NCBI RefSeq assembly: GCF_900142195.1 | Contig: NZ_FRAB01000008.1 | Span: forward strand, 62,001-126,000 | Direction: 5' to 3' | DNA from: Paraburkholderia terricola | GTDB lineage: Bacteria > Pseudomonadota > Gammaproteobacteria > Burkholderiales > Burkholderiaceae | Length of the DNA: 64,000 nt | Part shown: positions 52,176-60,469 of the stretch, piece after piece | Layout: every line of letters begins with the position of its first letter | Numbering within the stretch: position 1 is the first letter of the stretch | Notes under the pieces: model-generated | Seen by the model: the letters and a program-made list of their open reading frames with translations, nothing else | Databases searched by the model: none | Told to the model about the DNA's origin: nothing | Position numbers and translations under genes: made by a program

Positions 52176-54602
52176 ATGCAGCCGGCCCGCAAGATCATCG
52201 CGCTCATCGCATACGCAGGATTCACCGCACTGACAGCGACAGCGCATGCCGCGCGCGCCGCTGAGATTCCCGTGGAAACCATCACCCTCGAAGGCCTCGC
52301 TCGACCCTCGGACATCCTGATCGACCGTTGGGGCGTGCCGCATATCTTCGCGGCGAACGAAAGCGACGCGTTCTTCGTGCAAGGCTTCAACGCGGCGCGC
52401 GACCGGCTGTTCCAGATCGACCTGTGGCGCCGCCGCGGCCTCGGCCAGCTTGCCGAGGTGTTCGGTCCGGCCTACGTCGAACAGGACAAAGCCGCGCGTC
52501 TCTTTCTCTATCGCGGCGACATGAACGCGGAATGGAAACGCTACGGGCCCGACGCAAAACCGGTGGCCTCGCGCTTTGCCGCCGGCGTGAACGCGTATAT
52601 CGACTGGCTGGCCGCGCATCCCGACCAGATGCCCTATGAGTTTCGCAAGGTCGGCTACTGGCCCGCGAAGTGGTCCGCGGACGACGTCGTGCGCATTCGC
52701 AGCCACGGCCTCACGCGCAACCTGACAAGCGAGGTCGCGCGCGCGAAGGTAGCCTGCAAGAGTTCGCTCGCGGCCGATTCGGTGCGCTTCGGCCTTCAGC
52801 CGGCATGGCAGCCGCATAGCCCGGAAGGACTCGATCCGTGCCTGCCCGACGATGTGCTCAAGGTCTTCACCCTTGCCACGCAAGGCGTGCGCATCACGCG
52901 CGAATCGCTGAAAAGCGCCGACGCATCGGCCACCGTGATCGCCGCCGCGGACAACCCCGAGGAAGTGACGGAAGGCAGCAACAACTGGGTGATCGCGCCG
53001 GCGAAATCGGCGACGGGCCGCGCGATCATGGCGAACGATCCGCACCGCGCGTATGCGGCGCCGAGCCTGCGTTATATCCAGCAGATCAGCACGCCGACGC
53101 TCGACATCATCGGCGGCGGCGAGCCGTCCGCGCCAGGCGTGTCGATCGGACATAACGGCGCGATCGCGTTCGGCCTGACGATCTTCAACATCGATCAGGA
53201 AGACCTGTACGTCTACGAATTGAATCCGGCGAATCCGCGTCAATACCGCTATCGGGATCGCTGGGAGCCGATGCGCGTCGTGCGCGAGACGATTGACGTG
53301 CGGGGCGGCGCGCCCGTCGTCGCCGATCTCGCGTTCACGCGGCACGGTCCGGTGATCTATACCGAGGACGCGAAACATCGCGCATTCGCCGTGCGCACCG
53401 CGTGGCTCGCGCCGGGCATGTCGCCGTATTTCGATTCCGTGCGCTACATGCGCGCGAAAAATTTCACGCAGTTCAAGCAGGCGCTCTCGACCTGGGGCGC
53501 GCCGACCGTCAATCAGGTGTATGCGGATACGCACGGCGACATCGGCTGGGTGCCGAGCGGTCTCGCGCCGAAGCGCCCCAACTGGGACGGCCTGATGCCG
53601 GTGCCGGGCGACGGCCGCTACGAATGGGCCGGCTTCTGGCCGCGCGATGAGATGCCCTCGGCCTACGATCCGCCCGACGGCTACTTCACCACGTCGAACG
53701 AGATGAATCTGCCGGCCGGCTATTCGTATGGCGAGCGCAAGCTCGGCTTCGAATGGACCAACGGCTCGCGGCATCAACGCATCGACGAAGTGTTGAAGGC
53801 GCTGCCGAAGGTGTCGATCGAGGATTCCGAGCGTTTGCAAAACGATATCGAATCGATCCCGGCTCGCCGGCTGGTTGCGCTCGTCGCACCGCTGTCCAGC
53901 GACGACCCGGACACGCGCGCCGCGCTCGCGATGCTGAAGGGTTGGGACGCGCAGATGCGCGCCGACTCCCCGCAAGCCGCGCTGGAAGAAATCTGGCTCA
54001 GCCGTCACCTGGGCCGCGCCTTCAAGCAAGCCGTGTTGCCGAAGGCCGCGGCGGCGGCGTTCGCCGCGCCCGATACCGCCGTCATGCTCGATTCGCTGGA
54101 GCATCCCGAGACGCGCTTCGGTGAGAACGCGGCGACGAAGCGCGACGCCGTGCTGCTGGCGAGCCTGCGCGACGCCTACGCGGAGATGGTGAGCCTGCAA
54201 GGCGCGGATGCGGGCCAATGGCAATGGGGCAAGCTGCAAACGAACCTGAACGCGCATCCGCTCGCCGATCTGGTCGACGCGGACATGCGCGCGAAGCTCA
54301 ACGTCGGCCCCACCGGCAAGGGCGGCAGCGCGTACACGCCGAACCAGTCGACGTATCGCGCGAGCGACTTCCGGCAAACCAACGGACCGTCGTTTCGCGT
54401 GATCGTCGACGTGGGCAACTGGGACAACTCGCGCGCGGTGAATCTGCCGGGCGAATCCGGCGATCCCGACAGTCCGCACTATCGCGACCTCGCGACGATG
54501 TGGCTCAACGGCGAGTACTTTCCCTTGCTCTATTCGCGCGCGGCAGTGGAAGCCGCCGCCGAAAAACGCATTCGCCTCGTGCCGGGCGCGCAAACCAGGT
54601 AG
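52176..54602 (+). CDS. Penicillin-acylase-family Ntn hydrolase
   Basis: An 808-residue periplasmic pro-enzyme. A signal peptide is visible (about 1-30, ending ATAHA). The alpha chain runs to about 267 (motif RWGVPHIFA near 45), then the self-cleavage point before Ser268 (EEVTEG-SNNW), which becomes the nucleophile of the beta chain. SIGHNGAIAFGLT, the oxyanion Val-Asn region (NNWVIA) and the HGDIGWVPSG and NEMNLP motifs fit. The family includes penicillin G acylases and acyl-homoserine-lactone acylases; the substrate cannot be told here. AGGAAAC precedes the ATG. It is convergent with lipA. Confidence 0.92.
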   Translation: MQPARKIIALIAYAGFTALTATAHAARAAEIPVETITLEGLARPSDILIDRWGVPHIFAANESDAFFVQGFNAARDRLFQIDLWRRRGLGQLAEVFGPAYVEQDKAARLFLYRGDMNAEWKRYGPDAKPVASRFAAGVNAYIDWLAAHPDQMPYEFRKVGYWPAKWSADDVVRIRSHGLTRNLTSEVARAKVACKSSLAADSVRFGLQPAWQPHSPEGLDPCLPDDVLKVFTLATQGVRITRESLKSADASATVIAAADNPEEVTEGSNNWVIAPAKSATGRAIMANDPHRAYAAPSLRYIQQISTPTLDIIGGGEPSAPGVSIGHNGAIAFGLTIFNIDQEDLYVYELNPANPRQYRYRDRWEPMRVVRETIDVRGGAPVVADLAFTRHGPVIYTEDAKHRAFAVRTAWLAPGMSPYFDSVRYMRAKNFTQFKQALSTWGAPTVNQVYADTHGDIGWVPSGLAPKRPNWDGLMPVPGDGRYEWAGFWPRDEMPSAYDPPDGYFTTSNEMNLPAGYSYGERKLGFEWTNGSRHQRIDEVLKALPKVSIEDSERLQNDIESIPARRLVALVAPLSSDDPDTRAALAMLKGWDAQMRADSPQAALEEIWLSRHLGRAFKQAVLPKAAAAAFAAPDTAVMLDSLEHPETRFGENAATKRDAVLLASLRDAYAEMVSLQGADAGQWQWGKLQTNLNAHPLADLVDADMRAKLNVGPTGKGGSAYTPNQSTYRASDFRQTNGPSFRVIVDVGNWDNSRAVNLPGESGDPDSPHYRDLATMWLNGEYFPLLYSRAAVEAAAEKRIRLVPGAQTR

Positions 54603-54626
54603 CGACATGGCGCGCCCGACCCAGGC

Positions 54627-55622
54627 TCATGCCTGCTCGCGAATCAACGCATGGCTAGCCGCGTCCGCCACCCGGTCCGCATGATACGAGGACCGCACCA
54701 GCGGACCGGCCACCACCTCGCGAAAGCCCATCTTCAAACCCGCCCCGCGCCACGCGGCAAACTGCTCGGGCGTCGCATACCGGCGCACCGGCAGATGAAA
54801 ACGCGACGGCGCGAGGTACTGGCCGAGAGTCAGAATATCGACACGATGCGCGCGTAAATCGCGCATCGTGTCGAGCAATTCGTCGTCGGCTTCTCCAAGG
54901 CCGACCATCAAACCCGACTTCGTCAATACCGACGCGTTCGCCTCTTTCACACGCGCCAGCAATTGCAGCGAGCCGCGGTAATCCGCGCCGGCGCGCGCCG
55001 CCCGATACAGCGACGGCACCGTTTCGAGGTTGTGATTGAAGACATCCGGCCACGCTTGCGAGAGCGCGGCCAAGGCCCGCTCGACACGGCCACGAAAATC
55101 CGGCGTCAGCACTTCGACCCGGATGCCCGGCATGCGCTCACGCAACAACGCGACGCAGCGCGCAAAATGCGCGGCGCCGCCGTCGCGCAAGTCGTCGCGA
55201 TCCACCGAGGTCACGACGACATAGCGCAAGCCGAGCGCCGCGACCGCATGGGCGAGGCGTTGCGGCTCCTCGTCATCGAGCGGCGCGGGGCGGCCGTGCG
55301 CGACGTCGCAAAACGCACAACGCCGCGTGCAGATGCCGCCCATGACCATGAAGGTGGCCGTGCGTTGCGCGAAACACTCGCCGATGTTCGGACACATCGC
55401 CTCCTCGCAAACCGAATGCAAGCGGTGTTCGCGCAAGACCGCCGCAATGCCGGCCACCGTCTCGCTCATCATCGGTTTCGCGTGCAGCCACGAGGGCTTC
55501 GGCAAGACTTCGCCGTCGGACACCGGCACGATCTTCACCGGAATCCGCGCGAGCTTCTCGCCGCTGCGCTTGCCGTGCTGACCGAGCGCGGTAACGCTAT
55601 CGCCATGCAGTGCGGCGCTCAT
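54627..55622 (-). CDS. lipA: Lipoyl synthase
   Basis: A 331-residue radical-SAM enzyme that inserts two sulfurs into octanoyl-lipoyl domains. The auxiliary cluster motif C-x4-C-x5-C ([12 protein letters not shown]) and the radical-SAM motif C-x3-C-x2-C (CTRRCAFC) are intact, with the C-terminal RSSYHAD. It overlaps acoC by four bases (TGA/ATG), so it serves the acetoin dehydrogenase E2 made by that gene; a housekeeping lipA probably exists elsewhere. ATG 55622 was chosen; TTG 55628 would add two residues. Confidence 0.95.
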   Translation of the reverse strand: MSAALHGDSVTALGQHGKRSGEKLARIPVKIVPVSDGEVLPKPSWLHAKPMMSETVAGIAAVLREHRLHSVCEEAMCPNIGECFAQRTATFMVMGGICTRRCAFCDVAHGRPAPLDDEEPQRLAHAVAALGLRYVVVTSVDRDDLRDGGAAHFARCVALLRERMPGIRVEVLTPDFRGRVERALAALSQAWPDVFNHNLETVPSLYRAARAGADYRGSLQLLARVKEANASVLTKSGLMVGLGEADDELLDTMRDLRAHRVDILTLGQYLAPSRFHLPVRRYATPEQFAAWRGAGLKMGFREVVAGPLVRSSYHADRVADAASHALIREQA

Positions 55623-55624
55623 GA

Positions 55625-56737
55625 TCAACGTCCCAGAAAATCGTCGAGCAGGCGATTGACCTCGGAGGCCGCTTCCATCTGCACCATATGCCCCTTGCCT
55701 TCGAGCACATGGACGCGAATGTCGCCCTCCAGGCCTTGCGCATGCGCGGCCGGAATGATCTGATCGTCGGCGCCCCAGATCACCAGCGTGCGAGGCGCAA
55801 GCTGAGCGAGCCGGTCGCGATAGCGCGTGCGCTGCACGTTGCCGTCGAAAGCCTCGGATGCGATCTTGCGCAGCGTGTCGTTCACACCTTCGAGCCGCTT
55901 GTACTTGACGATATCCTCCACCAGTTGGCGCGTGACGAGCGCCGGGTCGGCAAAGAGTTTCATCAGATGCGGCTTGAGCGCATTGCGGCTGCTGCCCTCG
56001 GCAAAGCCGGCGAGGTAGTCGCCGTTGATCTCCTCGCCCAGCCCCGCGCCCGCGATCAACGCCAGCGAAGCGACGCGTTGCGGTGCTTTCGCCGCCACCG
56101 TCATCGCGACCAGCGCGCCCATCGAATGCCCGATCAGATGCGCGTTGTCGATGCCGCGATCGTCGAGGAACGCGATCACGCTGTCCGCGAGTTCATCGGC
56201 GCTGCCTGTTTCGACCGCCTTGCCGGACTCGCCGTGGCCCGGCAAATCGAGCGCCCATACGGTGCGATGCGCGGCGAGGTCCGCGTGATTGAACAACCAG
56301 TTGTTCAGATCGCCGCCGAAGCCATGAATCAGCACCGCGGGCGTGCCGCCTTCGCCGAGTTTCAGATAGCGCACGGTGCGCCCGCCGATTTGCGCCTTCT
56401 CCGGTTGCGGGCCGCTCTCGCCCGCTTCCGCGCTGGCCGGCACGAAGTCGCGCTGGAACGCTTCCACCGCCGCGTCGATTTCCGCGTCCGGCGTTTGCGC
56501 GTCGGCCACCACGGCGAGCAATGCGCCGATCGGCAGCGTGTCGCCCTCTTGCGCGACCTGCCGCCGCAAGATGCCGTCGAACGCGCACTCGACGCCGGAC
56601 GAAATCTTGTCGGTCTCCACGTCGAGTATTTCGTCGCCTTTCGCCACCTTGTCGCCGACGTTCTTGAGCCAGCCGTTGACTTGCCCCTGCTCCATCGACA
56701 AGCCCCATTTGGGCATCGTGATCATATGAATCGGCAT
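55625..56737 (-). CDS. acoC: Acetoin dehydrogenase E2 component (lipoyl domain plus alpha/beta hydrolase)
   Basis: A 370-residue protein. Residues 1-80 form a lipoyl domain with Lys44 in [10 protein letters not shown] linker (80-115) leads to an alpha/beta-hydrolase domain with [10 protein letters not shown] and the nucleophile elbow GHSMG near 205, ending in GKGHMVQ. This unusual E2 is typical of AcoC from Cupriavidus, which lacks the usual acyltransferase fold and transfers acetyl to CoA. It follows acoB with three bases between. Confidence 0.95.
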   Translation of the reverse strand: MPIHMITMPKWGLSMEQGQVNGWLKNVGDKVAKGDEILDVETDKISSGVECAFDGILRRQVAQEGDTLPIGALLAVVADAQTPDAEIDAAVEAFQRDFVPASAEAGESGPQPEKAQIGGRTVRYLKLGEGGTPAVLIHGFGGDLNNWLFNHADLAAHRTVWALDLPGHGESGKAVETGSADELADSVIAFLDDRGIDNAHLIGHSMGALVAMTVAAKAPQRVASLALIAGAGLGEEINGDYLAGFAEGSSRNALKPHLMKLFADPALVTRQLVEDIVKYKRLEGVNDTLRKIASEAFDGNVQRTRYRDRLAQLAPRTLVIWGADDQIIPAAHAQGLEGDIRVHVLEGKGHMVQMEAASEVNRLLDDFLGR

Positions 56738-56740
56738 CGC

Positions 56741-57745
56741 TTAACCTCTCACTTTCAGAACGGCTTCGGCGATCTGCTGCGCCGACGGGATATACATGTC
56801 TTCGAGCACGCCGGCAAACGGCGTGGGCGTATGCGGCGCGGTGACCATTTCGATCGGCGCCTTCAGCGAGTGAAACGCGCGCTGCGCAATCAGCGCGGAG
56901 ATGTCGGTCGCGATAGAGCAACGCGGATTCGCTTCGTCGACCACCACCACGCGCCCCGTGCGAGCGGCGCTCTCGAGGATCGTTTCCTCATCCAGCGGCG
57001 AGGTGGTGCGCAGGTCGATCACGTCGACCTCGATGCCGTCTTTCGCGAGCTTCTGCGCGGCCTCGGTGGCGTAATGCACCATGCGTCCATACGTGACGAT
57101 GGTGGCGTCGTCGCCGTCGCGCACCACGTTGGCCTCGCCGAACGGAATCGCATACGACTCTTCCGGCACGTCGCCTTCGCGGCCGTAGAGCAGTTTGTGC
57201 TCGCAGAAAATCACCGGGTCGTTGTCGCGGATCGCCTGAATCAGCAGCCCTTTCGCGTCGTACGGCGTGGACGGGCACACCACTTTCAGGCCGGGAATGT
57301 GCGTGAACAACGAAGTCAGCATCTGCGAATGCTGGGCCGCCGCGCGCAAGCCCGCGCCCTGCATCGCGCGAATCACGACGGGCGTCACCGCCTTGCCGCC
57401 GAACATGTAGCGGAACTTGGCGGCCTGATTGAAGATCTGGTCGAAGCACACGCCCATGAAGTCGATGAACATCAGCTCCGCCACCGGCCGCATGCCGCAT
57501 GCGGCCGCGCCCACCGCCGCGCCGATATAGCCGCCTTCGGAGAGCGGCGTGTCGAGCACGCGGCCCGGATATTTGTGAAAGAGGCCCTTCGTCACGCCGA
57601 GTACGCCGCCCCACGCGTCCTGTTCGCCGGGCGAGCCTGCGCCGCCCGCGTTGTCCTCGCCCATTACGATGACGGTTTCATCGCGGGCCATTTCCTGGCT
57701 CAGTGCTTCGTTGATTGCCTGAGAGAATGTGATCTTGCGTGCCAT
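56741..57745 (-). CDS. acoB: Acetoin dehydrogenase E1 beta subunit
   Basis: A 334-residue transketolase-like beta subunit: ETVIVMGEDNAGGAGSPGEQDAWGG near 24-48, DTPLSEGGYIGAAVGAA, and the C-terminal segment VVVDEANPRCSIATDISALI. With AcoA it binds thiamine diphosphate and splits acetoin into acetaldehyde and an acetyl group. It is separated from acoA by 158 bases with inverted repeats. Confidence 0.95.
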   Translation of the reverse strand: MARKITFSQAINEALSQEMARDETVIVMGEDNAGGAGSPGEQDAWGGVLGVTKGLFHKYPGRVLDTPLSEGGYIGAAVGAAACGMRPVAELMFIDFMGVCFDQIFNQAAKFRYMFGGKAVTPVVIRAMQGAGLRAAAQHSQMLTSLFTHIPGLKVVCPSTPYDAKGLLIQAIRDNDPVIFCEHKLLYGREGDVPEESYAIPFGEANVVRDGDDATIVTYGRMVHYATEAAQKLAKDGIEVDVIDLRTTSPLDEETILESAARTGRVVVVDEANPRCSIATDISALIAQRAFHSLKAPIEMVTAPHTPTPFAGVLEDMYIPSAQQIAEAVLKVRG

Positions 57746-57763
57746 GTCTGTCTCCTGTCGGCC

Positions 57764-57837
57764 GGAGTTAGCGCTTTAGCGCTTACTTCGGCCCCACGCA
57801 AAGCGAGTCGACAGGAGTTAGCGCTTCAGCGCTTACT
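57764..57837 (-). repeat. Two hairpin-forming repeats between acoA and acoB
   Basis: A 24-base unit starting GGAGTTAGCGCTT occurs at 57764-57787 and 57814-57837 (50-base period, one mismatch). Each is nearly self-complementary (AGTTAGCGCT against AGCGCTTACT). The unit looks like a REP-type intergenic element. It could adjust mRNA stability or the acoA:acoB ratio. Confidence 0.75.
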
Positions 57838-57903
57838 CCTGTCCCACGCGTCGCGAGTCTCATAAAAAAAAGGTTGGCAAATCGCTTATGTGCAACGCGT
57901 GCG

Positions 57904-58887
57904 TTAGGGATACGACACGTAGACGTCGCTCAACAAGTCCTCCGCGGTCGGCAGCGGCGCGGCCTTGGCCTGCGTCATCGCGCTGTCGATCAGCGTCTTG
58001 ACCTCCGCGTCGACGCCCCGCAACTGATCCGCCGAAAGCATCTCCGCGCGCACCACGCGCTCCTCGAACCGCTTCAGGCAATCTTTCTCGTCGCGCAGCT
58101 TTTGCACTTCGCCCGGCGCGCGATAGGTTTGCGCGTCGCCTTCGAAATGGCCGAAATAGCGCGAGAACTTCACTTCGACGAGCGTCGGTCCGCCGCCGTG
58201 ACGCGCGCGTTCGATCGCTTCGCCAAGCGCCTCGTGCACCGCGAAGAAATCGAAACCGTCGACGATCACGCCCGGCATGCCGAAGCCGCTCGCGCGATCC
58301 GCGATGTTGTCGGTCGCCACCGACCACGTCGACGAAGTCGCTTCCGCATAACCGTTGTTCTCCGCGACGAAAATCGCCGGCAGGCGCCATACCGAAGCCA
58401 GATTCATCGACTCGAAAATCACGCCCTGATTCGACGCGCCGTCGCCGAAAAAGCACACGCCCACGCCGCCCGACTTCTTGTACTTCGCCGCGAGCGCCGC
58501 GCCGCAAATCAGCGGCCCGCCCGCGCCGACGATGCCGTTCGCGCCGAGCATGCCCTTCGACAGATCGGCGATATGCATCGAGCCGCCCTTGCCGTGGCAC
58601 ACGCCGGTCTTGCGGCCGTAGATTTCGGCCATCATGCCGTGGACGTCGACGCCCTTGGCGATGCAATGGCCGTGGCCGCGGTGCGTGGTCGCCACATAAT
58701 CCGCGTCGTTCAGATGCAGCATCGTGCCGACCGCCGACGCCTCCTCGCCCGCGTACAGATGCACGAAGCCGGGAATTTCGCCGGTGGCGAATTCCACATG
58801 CAGACGCTCCTCGAACTCGCGGATCGTGCGCATCATGCGATACGCCTTCAGCAGTTCGTCCTTGCTCAAATCACTCGAAACCGACAT
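57904..58887 (-). CDS. acoA: Acetoin dehydrogenase E1 alpha subunit
   Basis: A 327-residue subunit carrying the thiamine-diphosphate motif GDGASNQGVIFESMNLAS (GDG...NN-type, with ENNGYAEATSS completing it) and HRGHGHCIAKG, KTGVCHGKGGSMH. Starts MSVSSDLSKDEL at 58887 with AAAGGAGACACACC before it. It forms the alpha2beta2 E1 with AcoB. Confidence 0.95.
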   Translation of the reverse strand: MSVSSDLSKDELLKAYRMMRTIREFEERLHVEFATGEIPGFVHLYAGEEASAVGTMLHLNDADYVATTHRGHGHCIAKGVDVHGMMAEIYGRKTGVCHGKGGSMHIADLSKGMLGANGIVGAGGPLICGAALAAKYKKSGGVGVCFFGDGASNQGVIFESMNLASVWRLPAIFVAENNGYAEATSSTWSVATDNIADRASGFGMPGVIVDGFDFFAVHEALGEAIERARHGGGPTLVEVKFSRYFGHFEGDAQTYRAPGEVQKLRDEKDCLKRFEERVVRAEMLSADQLRGVDAEVKTLIDSAMTQAKAAPLPTAEDLLSDVYVSYP

Positions 58888-58936
58888 GGTGTGTCTCCTT
58901 TCAGTTAACAGCCTTCGTTTGCTTGCCGACCAACCC

Positions 58937-60019
58937 CTACTTGTGATGCGCGGCCACGTTCGCCACCTCCCGCACGAGTTGCCGCGACGCCGAATAACGC
59001 AGCGTGCGTTCGACGTCGACGGTGAGCGGTCCGTCCCAGTCGAGCGCGATTTCATAACGGTCGCCGCGCTCCAGTTCGATTTCGCGCTCGCCGTCGAAGG
59101 CGAGCGTGCCGTGCTCGGTGTCGAGCGGCATCCAGACGCCGACTTCGAAGCGCTCGCAGGTGCGCATGAACACGCGCTCGACGCGGCCAGGCGCGATCGG
59201 CGCGACGATCGGCACGCCGATCGCGCCGATGGCACCGACTCCGCCAGGCCGCGCGAAGCGCAAATGCAAGCCGTGCGACGCCGTGCGTTCGACCGGCGCC
59301 CACGCGCCGCCGATCGACGACAAGCCGATGCCGTCAGGCGAGGCGAAGGTGAGAAAGAGCGCTTCGATATCGGCCGGATCGGACACGGCTCGCGCGCCCA
59401 CGAAACGTTGGCGGCTCACGCATACGTCGACCAGCGCGATTTCCTCGCGACCGCGATTCGGCCCGTCGACACAACGCACCACGAGGCGCTTGTTGCGCAT
59501 GAGCGCCACCTCGGCCGGCACCGCGCCCGAGGCGACCAGGGCGCCGGCGAGGCCCGCGACAGTCGCCTCGCGCAGATCGGGAAACGCGTTGTTGGTGCCG
59601 GTCGACAAGGTCAGCAACGGCACCTTGCCGCAATGCGCGGCGACCGCGCGATGCGTGCCGTCGCCGCCGAGCACGGCGATCAGTTCGACGCCCGCTTTCA
59701 GCATCGCCGTGACGCCCGCGTGCGTGTCGCTCACGCTGTCGCTGATCGGCTGCTCGATGAACTCGACTTGCGGCCAGCGCTGTTGCGCGGCCACCGCCGC
59801 ATGCGTGTCGAGCGCGCGCAGCAGCAACGCGGCGACGCCGGTCCGATCGCGCAGCGTCAGCACGCGGTCCACGCCGAGCACGCCGAGTCCCGCGAGCAAG
59901 CGCACGACCATGTTGGCTTTTTCAGCGGTCGGAAACACCGACGCATACGTGGTGAGGCGGCGAATGTCGCGACCCGAGGCGGGGTTCGCGATCACGCCGA
60001 CGGTGACGGGTGATGGCAC
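58937..60019 (-). CDS. acoX: AcoX, NAD-kinase-like protein of the acetoin operon
   Basis: A 360-residue protein with the ATP-NAD/diacylglycerol-kinase fold: GVIANPASGRDIR at the start and the core AVLGGDGTHRAVA and LSTGTNNAFPD. AcoX accompanies aco genes in Cupriavidus and others; its biochemical role is unknown and it is reported as dispensable. GTG 60019 was chosen because AGGAGAC lies eight bases upstream. It is the first gene of the operon. Confidence 0.88.
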   Translation of the reverse strand: MPSPVTVGVIANPASGRDIRRLTTYASVFPTAEKANMVVRLLAGLGVLGVDRVLTLRDRTGVAALLLRALDTHAAVAAQQRWPQVEFIEQPISDSVSDTHAGVTAMLKAGVELIAVLGGDGTHRAVAAHCGKVPLLTLSTGTNNAFPDLREATVAGLAGALVASGAVPAEVALMRNKRLVVRCVDGPNRGREEIALVDVCVSRQRFVGARAVSDPADIEALFLTFASPDGIGLSSIGGAWAPVERTASHGLHLRFARPGGVGAIGAIGVPIVAPIAPGRVERVFMRTCERFEVGVWMPLDTEHGTLAFDGEREIELERGDRYEIALDWDGPLTVDVERTLRYSASRQLVREVANVAAHHK

Positions 60020-60107
60020 TGGGCTTGTCTCCTGCCCGCGTCGTGCGCGGACTCGTAATTGGAAGCGCCGTGTTCGAGCAACGGCGCTTGTATCGTGCGG
60101 AGAACAC

Positions 60108-60123
60108 TGCAAGGCCTGTGCCA
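60108..60123 (-). promoter_or_regulatory. Sigma54 promoter of the aco operon
   Basis: Minus strand TGGCACAGGCCTTGCA matches the -24/-12 consensus TGGCACRNNNNTTGCW at every position. The transcript would start near 60097, about 78 bases before the acoX start. It is fully consistent with control by the divergent AcoR. Confidence 0.93.
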
Positions 60124-60343
60124 ATTTTCGCGGCGAACAGTGAATGTGCCGGAAAGTGCCTTGTTTAAAGGGCTAAAAGCGAACGTCGCGTATTCGACGC
60201 CGTCGAAAAACGCCGTGCAACGCAACCTGGGCGGCGTCTCAAGGCCAGGCATTGCGACGATGCGAACGCGAACCCGCGGCCTGCACACAACCCGCAAAAC
60301 CTTTCCACGCCTGAACGCCACGCATGACAGGCGTGATACCTGC

Positions 60344-60375
60344 CGTCTCAAGCGCGTGTGAGACGAACGTCTCAC
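60344..60375 (+). promoter_or_regulatory. Inverted repeats, probable AcoR upstream activator sites
   Basis: GTGAGACG (60358-60365) and CGTCTCAC (60368-60375) form an 8-bp-arm inverted repeat. Another CGTCTCA at 60344-60350 pairs with the same TGAGACG. They lie about 235 bases upstream of the sigma54 promoter, the usual distance for an enhancer-binding protein, and about 95 bases before acoR, so AcoR could also control itself. The 450-base gap holds no gene. Confidence 0.6.
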
Positions 60376-60469
60376 GCGTCTCGCGTGCTGCATTGCAGTG
60401 TGATTGATGAAGCCGGATGTGCTACAAGAACAGCCTGTACTCACTGGCGTCGCTCGACCGGAGCCGACC

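Noticed and set aside
52041..54608. Long minus-strand frame (855 codons) opposite the acylase gene
   Set aside because: It is Arg/His/Ala-rich, shows no motif and mirrors the third-position GC of the penicillin-acylase gene, which has signal peptide, catalytic Ser and a ribosome site.
55688..57865. Long plus-strand frame opposite acoC and acoB
   Set aside because: It covers two well-recognised genes on the other strand and has shadow composition.
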